Assembly: GCA_017958245.1 (NCBI GenBank)
Contig: JAGDDC010000222.1
Span: 1-11,293, forward strand
DNA: 11,293 bases
Reading direction: 5' to 3'
DNA from: Lachnospiraceae bacterium
Lineage (GTDB): Bacteria; Bacillota_A; Clostridia; Lachnospirales; Lachnospiraceae
The first letter of the stretch is position 1; each line of letters opens with the position of its first letter. Positions 7,848 to 11,293 of this stretch are shown here, one piece after another. The notes under the pieces were generated by a model that saw nothing but the letters and a program-made list of their open reading frames with translations, had not been told where the DNA came from and did no database searches. Made by a program: the position numbers and the translations under genes.

Positions 7848-7969
7848 TGTTCTCCTCCCGTTTTGTTCTTTTCTCTTCTTCCTCCACTACCAATGATAAC
7901 ACACCAAAGAAAAAATCGCATCTTTGGCAGTTGTCATCGGGCAACAAAACCTTCCGTACGGCTGTTCGC

Positions 7970-7995
7970 AAAAAACTGCCGGTCTCCCGGCAGTT
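7970..7995 (-). terminator. Strong intrinsic terminator, minus strand, with no gene just upstream
   Basis: On the minus strand AACTGCCGG/CCGGCAGTT is a perfect 9-bp stem with a 4-nt loop (GAGA), followed by a run of six T. It ends whatever is transcribed leftward from about 8380. No convincing protein gene lies upstream of it, and it sits about 125 bp before the GDPD start, so it could be the end of a non-coding RNA or a leader attenuator. Confidence 0.8.
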
Positions 7996-8178
7996 AATGA
8001 ACAAGGTTGGTTACAATGCCCGGGACTCTGACTTGATGCGCTTCATGTGGTATGTGTCTCAGATCCTTGTCGGGACATTTTTTGCTGTTGTCAATAGAGT
8101 TTCAATGCAAACAAATTATCCGGGTCCGCCAAAGCGGCACAACACCTCCCCTCCGAAAAATAGCGCTCCGCATATGCC

Positions 8179-8197
8179 GCCGGAGTCCCGCTCCGGC
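8179..8197. other. GC-rich stem-loop inside the non-coding segment
   Basis: GCCGGAG/CTCCGGC is a perfect 7-bp stem with a 5-nt loop. It is the strongest local hairpin within the candidate 410-nt transcript apart from its terminator. The adjacent GCATATGC (8170-8177) is a perfect 8-bp palindrome. Confidence 0.45.
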
Positions 8198-8386
8198 TGT
8201 GATGTTCATCGGGTATCATTGTTGACAAAACACAGTTTCTCAAAATTGATGTGATCAAAGATCGGGGTAAAACCCTGTGTACGGATGTTCGGAAAGCCGA
8301 CGGACCGATGATCCGGGGCAAGTTGACTGTTTTGCGCCTCCTTTCGTGTTAGTTTGTTAAAATCACTCAAATACGGAACTGTCTAT

Positions 8387-8415
8387 ATTATAATCTATAC
8401 AAATCGTCTGTTCAA
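8387..8415 (-). promoter_or_regulatory. Minus-strand promoter in the mecA-GDPD intergenic region
   Basis: On the minus strand, -35 TTGAAC (8415-8410), a 17-bp spacer, and a perfect -10 TATAAT (8392-8387). Transcription would start near 8380 and run toward the terminator at 7995-7970 and the GDPD gene. The surrounding AT-rich context is usual for a strong promoter. Confidence 0.6.
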
Positions 8416-8519
8416 GCAAAAGTTGTCCGTAATATTTAATGAAAGTTTATGAATTTTTTGTAGATATTTCACAGCTTTTTTTGAAAAAATGTCCCGAAAA
8501 CCGCTTAAACTCGCTGATC

Positions 8520-8537
8520 TGACCCTTTTGAAGGTCA
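8520..8537. promoter_or_regulatory. Possible operator upstream of the mecA promoter
   Basis: TGACC-N8-GGTCA, a 5-bp inverted repeat ending 9 bp upstream of the mecA -35. A further TTGACC lies just after the -35. The position suits a regulator site, but the match is short and no known consensus is recognised. Confidence 0.25.
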
Positions 8538-8546
8538 TTTTCCATG

Positions 8547-8575
8547 TTGACTTGACCACTGTAATCTTTTATACT
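8547..8575 (+). promoter_or_regulatory. Sigma-A promoter of mecA
   Basis: -35 TTGACT (8547-8552), a 17-bp spacer, and -10 TATACT (8570-8575). The start is expected near 8582, giving a leader of about 80 nt with a large hairpin before the mecA ATG at 8661. Confidence 0.8.
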
Positions 8576-8590
8576 TGCTATACCGATATA

Positions 8591-8631
8591 TTTAGTATCT
8601 ATCAAGCTTCCGCAGGAGGATTGATACTAAA
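8591..8631 (+). promoter_or_regulatory. Large hairpin in the mecA 5' leader
   Basis: TTTAGTATC (8591-8599) and GATACTAAA (8623-8631) are a perfect 9-bp inverted repeat. Inside, or in an alternative register, TCAAGCTTCC pairs with GGAGGATTGA around GCA with one mismatch and one G-U pair. The hairpin begins about 10 nt after the predicted transcript start and contains a decoy AGGAGG (8614-8619). The real ribosome site AAGGAGG (8645-8651) is outside and free. It could be a 5' stabiliser, a protein-binding site or a DNA operator. Confidence 0.55.
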
Positions 8632-8660
8632 GGAATCTAAAGACAAGGAGGTGTGACATC

Positions 8661-9404
8661 ATGAAGATTGAAAAGCTTAACGAAAACCAGATCCGCTGCA
8701 AGCTTAGCAGGGAAGATCTTGCCAAGAGACAGCTCAAACTCAGCGAGCTGACCTACGGCAGCGAAAAAACGAAGGCTCTTTTTCAGGAAATGATCGCTCA
8801 GGCGAAAGGAGAGCTCGACTTTGACGCAGAGAACGTTCCCCTCATGATCGAAGCAATCCCCGTCTCACCGGACTGTCTTGTACTTGTAGTCACAAAGATA
8901 GAAGATCCCGACGAGCTGGACACCAGATTCTCCAGCTTCACGGAGGACCCCGACGAGGAGGACGGAAGCTTTACCGAAGTCGAGGAGAACCCCTACGCGG
9001 ACGAGATATTGAGCTGCTTCGACCACATTACCGAGCTCATCGGAGAAGCCTTGAAGGGAGACATACCCGAAGAGGAAAAGGAAGCTCTCAACGTAAGCTC
9101 CATCATCGAGGCTTTGAGCCGTGTCTACTCCTTCAACTCTCTCGATACGGTGAGCGAACTGGCAAAAGTCCTTGTTCCTTTCTACAACGGAAAGAACAGC
9201 ATTTTCAAGGATCCGAAGGAGTCGAAGTACTATCTGACCCTCTCGATCTCGAAGCACTCGCCCGTTGATTTCAACAAGGTATGCAACATCCTGTCGGAGT
9301 ACGGCACGATGGAACGTGTAAACTACGCGAGACTCTCTTACTTTGAGGAGCATTGCGAAGTCCTCGTGAAGGACAACGCGCTTCAGGTCTTCGCGAAGAT
9401 TTAA
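8661..9404 (+). CDS. mecA: MecA-family adaptor protein
   Basis: In Firmicutes MecA delivers substrates to the ClpC(P) protease and promotes ClpC assembly; in Bacillus it restrains competence by targeting ComK. 247 aa, a usual length. The N-terminal substrate-binding domain is residues 1-90 (MKIEKLNENQIRCKLSREDL; ALFQEMIAQAKGELDFD). An acidic linker follows at about 95-120 (TEDPDEEDGS and EVEENPYADE). The C-terminal ClpC-binding domain covers roughly 150-247 (SFNSLDTVSELAKVL, YYLTLSISK, ILSEYG, EEHCEVLVKDNAL). The start is clear: AAGGAGG 9 nt before ATG. A strong promoter and a structured leader precede it. The DUF951 gene follows after 15 bp and is probably cotranscribed. A comK-type target is not visible here, so the in vivo substrates are unknown. 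Identification is confident at family level. Confidence 0.88.
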   Translation: MKIEKLNENQIRCKLSREDLAKRQLKLSELTYGSEKTKALFQEMIAQAKGELDFDAENVPLMIEAIPVSPDCLVLVVTKIEDPDELDTRFSSFTEDPDEEDGSFTEVEENPYADEILSCFDHITELIGEALKGDIPEEEKEALNVSSIIEALSRVYSFNSLDTVSELAKVLVPFYNGKNSIFKDPKESKYYLTLSISKHSPVDFNKVCNILSEYGTMERVNYARLSYFEEHCEVLVKDNALQVFAKI

Positions 9405-9419
9405 GGGTAAGAACTAAAG

Positions 9420-9626
9420 ATGGATCTCAGGTTGAACGACATCGTCAGGATGAAGAAGCCGCATCCATGCGGGAGTTACGAGTGGAAGCTCCTGAGGGTG
9501 GGCATAGATTTCAGGATGCAGTGTGAGGGCTGCGGGCATACGATCATGCTCCCCCGCACACAGGTTGAGAAGAGGATCCGCAAGCTCTTTCGCGACGGGG
9601 CGGAGATCCCGGTCGAGCGGAACTGA
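9420..9626 (+). CDS. DUF951 family protein with zinc-ribbon-like cysteines
   Basis: 68 aa, matching the small DUF951 family common in Firmicutes. Conserved features are the near-N-terminal KKPHPCG (residues 13-18), the segment CEGCGHTIMLPR (35-46) and a basic stretch, EKRIRKLFRDG. Cys17, Cys35 and Cys38 could form part of a metal site, but only three cysteines are present, so a complete zinc finger would need another ligand or a partner. The function of the family is not established; nucleic-acid or ribosome binding is only a guess from the basic character. The start ATG 9420 lies 15 bp after the mecA stop with only a weak upstream purine stretch (TAAGGG), so translational coupling to mecA is likely. 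It ends about 40 bp before a strong terminator. Confidence 0.85.
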   Translation: MDLRLNDIVRMKKPHPCGSYEWKLLRVGIDFRMQCEGCGHTIMLPRTQVEKRIRKLFRDGAEIPVERN

Positions 9627-9665
9627 CGGTTCACTAAAGCTCTTTGCAGAGCATATACTTATCAC

Positions 9666-9694
9666 AAAAAAAGGACGGTTGACCCGTCCTTTTT
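9666..9694. terminator. Bidirectional intrinsic terminator
   Basis: GGACGG/CCGTCC with a 5-nt loop is flanked by AAAAA/TTTTT that extends the stem and supplies a T-run on both strands. It ends the mecA-DUF951 unit on the plus strand and, 7 bp beyond its stop codon, the minus-strand membrane-protein gene. Confidence 0.9.
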
Positions 9695-9700
9695 CTTTGC

Positions 9701-10213
9701 CTATTTGTCTGTCTTTTTCGCAGCCTTGCGAGCCTGCTCCTGCTCCTGTTCGAGCTTTGACTTCTTGCTGAGAAGCCTTCTGCGGATGCCTCCGAAAAAA
9801 CCCTTCTTGGGGGGCGGAGTGTCGAGTCCGCCGCGCGCGCTCTTGATATCGATGATATAGATACCGTTCATCAAAACCTTGCACTCACGCTTGATCGGGA
9901 TGGAATCGAAGATCTTCTCGTCGCACATCAGGGAAGCGACCTTGGGTCCGATCTTCGCCTTTACGACGGGAACATTTGCCCTTCTGAGATACTTGGGCGT
10001 CTGATCTATGACTACCTGCGGGAATCCCGCGTCTTTAAGACGCATCCTCTTTTTATCTATGACGAGCATCGAAACCGTCTGGGCTGTTGCCCTTATCTGT
10101 TCCTGCGAAGCCTCCTGCTTCTTCTGCATCCTTCTTCCCACGATGCCCAGGACGATCAGTCCCACGAGCAGGACGCCCAGTATGATCAGCATAACTAACA
10201 ATCCGGTTGGCAT
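9701..10213 (-). CDS. Membrane-anchored protein with cytoplasmic domain, function unknown
   Basis: 170 aa. Residues 4-26 are one hydrophobic membrane segment with no preceding charge, followed by RRMQKKQ, so the rest should be cytoplasmic. A well-formed soluble domain spans about 45-135 (MLVIDKKRMRLKDAGFPQVV, IDQTPKYLRRANVPVVKAKI, GPKVASLMCDEKIFDSIPIK, MNGIYIIDIKSARG). The C-terminal 40 residues are highly basic (KKGFFGGIRRRLLSKK; QARKAAKKTDK), possibly for binding RNA, DNA or membrane lipids. I believe similar proteins occur in other Clostridia, but I know no function or name. It resembles YajC only in topology. Start ATG 10213 has AGGAGG 5 nt upstream and its own promoter at 10257-10285. 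It is downstream of plsC, 84 bp away, and is ended by the bidirectional terminator at 9666-9694. Confidence 0.8.
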   Translation of the reverse strand: MPTGLLVMLIILGVLLVGLIVLGIVGRRMQKKQEASQEQIRATAQTVSMLVIDKKRMRLKDAGFPQVVIDQTPKYLRRANVPVVKAKIGPKVASLMCDEKIFDSIPIKRECKVLMNGIYIIDIKSARGGLDTPPPKKGFFGGIRRRLLSKKSKLEQEQEQARKAAKKTDK

Positions 10214-10256
10214 AACTTCCTCCTAAACACTTTTCTGTTTCTGACACGCAAGGTGT

Positions 10257-10285
10257 ATTGTAGCATCTTTGGATTTAAAAAACAA
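10257..10285 (-). promoter_or_regulatory. Promoter of the small membrane-anchored protein gene
   Basis: On the minus strand, -35 TTGTTT (10285-10280), a 17-bp spacer, and -10 TACAAT (10262-10257). The leader would be about 37 nt. The -35 overlaps the U-tract of the probable plsC terminator. Confidence 0.6.
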
Positions 10286-10296
10286 GGCTTCCTGTT
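10277..10296 (-). terminator. Weak intrinsic terminator after plsC
   Basis: On the minus strand AACAGG/CTTGTT (6 bp with one G-U) around a 4-nt loop is followed by a run of T (six in total, two within the stem). It starts 2 bp after the plsC stop codon. The stem is short, so some read-through into the next gene is plausible. Confidence 0.4.
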
Positions 10297-10297
10297 C

Positions 10298-11035
10298 TTA
10301 TGCTTTTTCGATGAGGTATTTGTCCTCCTCGAGCATCTTCGTCAGGCGCTCGCGCACTATGAGGCCAATCTTCTTGCGCTCCTCGCGGTCCATTTGATCG
10401 AGATATATGGGCTCTCCGTAGTGCATGGCGATCCTGGCCGATCTGACGTGAGGCCTGTGCAGCTCATAGAGCTCATCCGTGCCCAGGATCGCGACAGGGA
10501 TGACGGGACAGTTCGCTCTCTCGGCAACCTTGAAGCACCCGTCCTTGAAGGGGAGCAGCTCCTCGCCGTGGTTTCTTGTGCCCTCGGGCATGACGAACAT
10601 GGAATACCCCTCTTTAACGAGGTCTGCTGCCTGAAGTATGATCTTCAGGTCCTTGCGCACGTCCTTCCTGTCAAGGAAGAGACAGTTGGTGTTCCTCATC
10701 CACCACGAGAGACCGGGGACCTTCTTGATCTCCTTCTTCGCGAGGAACCCGGTGAGAACGGGAAGTGTGAGATATCCGAGTGCGATGTCGGAGTAGCTTC
10801 TGTGGTTGCCCGCAAAGAGCACGGCTCGATCCCTCGGTATGTTCTCAAGTCCCTCGACCCTGATCTTCGCTCCTGCCACGAAAAGTATGGCCCTGAAGAC
10901 CGGTCTTATGATAGCCTGGGAGATCCTCGCGCAGGCATGCTTGCTGAACAGTTTGATGACGAGCGTGATCAGGTACAGCGGAAGCGATACGATCAGAAAC
11001 CCGAACAGCACAAAACAAACCAGAAAACTCCTCAT
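10298..11035 (-). CDS. plsC: 1-acyl-sn-glycerol-3-phosphate acyltransferase
   Basis: Acylates lysophosphatidic acid to phosphatidic acid, the precursor of membrane phospholipids, at the inner face of the membrane. 245 aa, a standard length. An N-terminal hydrophobic segment (residues 3-28) anchors it. The acyltransferase motifs are all present: motif I NHRSYSD (77-83), the acceptor-binding region GFLAKKEIKKVPGLSWW (96-112), motif III FVMPEGTRN (147-155) and motif IV VIPVAILGT (178-186). The frame also opens at a GTG at 11044, three codons upstream, but the GGAG that overlaps that GTG is spaced 8 nt from ATG 11035, so ATG 11035 is preferred. It lies 19 bp after the murG stop, so the two are probably cotranscribed. 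Acyl chain preference and the donor (acyl-ACP or acyl-CoA) cannot be read from the sequence. Confidence 0.92.
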   Translation of the reverse strand: MRSFLVCFVLFGFLIVSLPLYLITLVIKLFSKHACARISQAIIRPVFRAILFVAGAKIRVEGLENIPRDRAVLFAGNHRSYSDIALGYLTLPVLTGFLAKKEIKKVPGLSWWMRNTNCLFLDRKDVRKDLKIILQAADLVKEGYSMFVMPEGTRNHGEELLPFKDGCFKVAERANCPVIPVAILGTDELYELHRPHVRSARIAMHYGEPIYLDQMDREERKKIGLIVRERLTKMLEEDKYLIEKA

Positions 11036-11054
11036 ATTTTTCACTCCGATCAGA

Positions 11055-11293
11055 TCATTTGATAAGGCTTTCGATCAGATTCATGATGATCTGAGTCGAA
11101 TCCTTGTGAGAGCTCTTCTCCATGGCGCTGATATACTTCTCGCGCGACGCGTACACTTCATTTACCGCGTCGAGGAGCGACTCGTTGGTGACGTCTTCCT
11201 CGTGGAGCACGTAACTGTATCCCTCTCTCTCGAAGGCCTCCGCGTTGACGATCTGGTCACCGCGGCTTGCCGCTGCAGAGAGCGGTATGAGAA
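11055..11293 (-). CDS. murG: MurG, C-terminal end only (5' part beyond window)
   Basis: The last 78 codons of what appears to be the UDP-N-acetylglucosamine:lipid I transferase MurG, which completes lipid II on the cytoplasmic side of the membrane. The fragment begins LIPLSAAASRGDQIVNAEAF, matching the end of the nucleotide-sugar-binding Rossmann domain, where MurG has a Q-N-A segment after a proline-bearing strand. It ends with an ordinary amphipathic C-terminal helix region (LDAVNEVYASREKYISAMEK). The stop is TGA at 11057-11055. plsC follows 19 bp later. Since less than a quarter of the protein is visible, another GT28-like glycosyltransferase is not fully excluded. Confidence 0.8.
   Translation of the reverse strand, partial: LIPLSAAASRGDQIVNAEAFEREGYSYVLHEEDVTNESLLDAVNEVYASREKYISAMEKSSHKDSTQIIMNLIESLIK

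Larger units (their letters stand above)
7970..8380 (-). ncRNA. Candidate non-coding transcript or long leader (about 410 nt)
   Basis: This interval is bounded by a good minus-strand promoter (8415-8387) and a strong minus-strand terminator (7995-7970). The longest minus-strand frame inside is 76 codons (8321-8091), starts at TTG and has a poorly placed ribosome site. A 7-bp GC hairpin lies at 8179-8197. I could not match it to RNase P RNA, tmRNA, SRP RNA, 6S RNA or a riboswitch by eye. Alternatives are an attenuated leader of the GDPD gene, or the wreck of a small gene or mobile element: AAAGGAGG at 8344-8337 looks like a ribosome site but no usable start codon follows at normal spacing. Confidence 0.35.
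8070..8497. repeat. 14-bp perfect inverted repeat bounding a 428-bp non-coding segment
   Basis: TCGGGACATTTTTT at 8070-8083 is exactly repeated in inverted orientation at 8484-8497 (AAAAAATGTCCCGA). A second short inverted pair lies just outside: TCAGATC at 8059-8065 and GATCTGA at 8516-8522. GCTGT also follows the left arm directly and, in inverted form, lies near the inner side of the right arm. This resembles the ends of a small mobile element or the remains of one. No target duplication was found next to the arms and no transposase is visible, so its nature is open. Confidence 0.5.
7996..8519. other. Gene-poor interval
   Basis: Between the GDPD-side terminator and the mecA promoter I find no convincing protein gene on either strand. 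What it holds is listed separately: the inverted-repeat pair, the minus-strand promoter and the GC hairpin. Several short frames exist, including plus-strand codons 8212-8350 and two overlapping minus-strand frames over about 8200-8340. None has a proper start, and none matches a family I recognise. Positions 8341-8500 are strikingly AT-rich compared with the flanking genes. Confidence 0.6.

Noticed and set aside
7926..7980. Alternative pairing of AACTGCC with a second GGCAGTT copy as an antiterminator
   Set aside because: The second copy (7926-7932) is made after the terminator, so it cannot act as an antiterminator. The 7-bp repeat is likely chance.
7164..7997. 277-codon plus-strand open frame opposite the phosphodiesterase
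   Set aside because: Antisense shadow of the GDPD gene, whose catalytic motifs are intact. It has no ribosome site of its own and no recognisable domain.
8222..8250. Plus-strand promoter at TTGACA 8222
   Set aside because: A perfect -35, but the hexamer at 17 bp (ATTGAT) is a poor -10 and no gene follows.
8535..8560. CtsR operator at the mecA promoter
   Set aside because: The minus strand has GGTCAA followed directly by GTCAA, but the CtsR site is a tandem heptamer (GTCAAA type) with a 3-bp spacer, which is not met.
9701..10213. YajC (Sec accessory subunit)
   Set aside because: Only the topology (one membrane segment followed by RRMQKKQ) is similar. The cytoplasmic domain lacks the YajC pattern and the protein is longer.
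11036..11044. plsC starting at GTG 11044
   Set aside because: The only Shine-Dalgarno candidate (GGAG) overlaps this GTG but is 8 nt from ATG 11035.
10253..11062. 269-codon plus-strand open frame opposite plsC
   Set aside because: Antisense shadow of plsC, in which all four acyltransferase motifs are intact.

Overview
The window looks like a chromosomal segment of a moderately GC-rich Clostridia member, most likely a Lachnospiraceae-type Firmicute. This rests on strong AGGAGG-type ribosome binding sites, canonical sigma-A promoters with 17-bp spacers, a MecA-type adaptor followed by a DUF951 protein, the short eukaryote/archaeal-type ProRS, and the style of the LeuRS, MurG and nicotinate phosphoribosyltransferase sequences. 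The family assignments are recognition from protein sequence only; no database search was possible. There are no tRNAs, rRNAs, CRISPR arrays or intact insertion sequences.

Layout. (1) Positions 1-6300, minus strand: a likely operon proS - pncB - leuS - asnS (asnS runs off the left edge). It combines three aminoacyl-tRNA synthetases of unrelated specificity with the NAD-salvage enzyme nicotinate phosphoribosyltransferase. It is driven by a clear promoter at 6348-6376 that lies inside a 7-bp inverted repeat. The three intergenic gaps are 70-100 bp and each holds stem-loops; no T-box is present. (2) Positions 6453-6948, plus strand: a small single-pass membrane protein of unknown function with an uncertain start, closed by a good terminator. 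(3) Positions 7023-7847, minus strand: a membrane-anchored glycerophosphodiester phosphodiesterase, convergent with the previous gene. (4) Positions 7848-8660: about 0.8 kb without a convincing gene. It contains a minus-strand promoter and a minus-strand intrinsic terminator about 410 nt apart, a 14-bp perfect inverted repeat bounding 428 bp, and the promoter and structured leader of mecA. (5) Positions 8661-9694, plus strand: mecA and a DUF951 gene, ended by a bidirectional terminator. (6) Positions 9701-11293, minus strand: murG (3' end only) - plsC, then a small membrane-anchored protein with its own promoter.

Functionally most of the window is housekeeping: translation (tRNA charging), NAD salvage, cell-envelope synthesis (lipid II formation, phosphatidic acid synthesis, glycerophosphodiester turnover) and regulated proteolysis (MecA/ClpC). 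The part least explained by known genes is 7970-8530, which could be a non-coding RNA gene, a long leader of the phosphodiesterase gene, or a decayed mobile element; the sequence alone does not decide between these.
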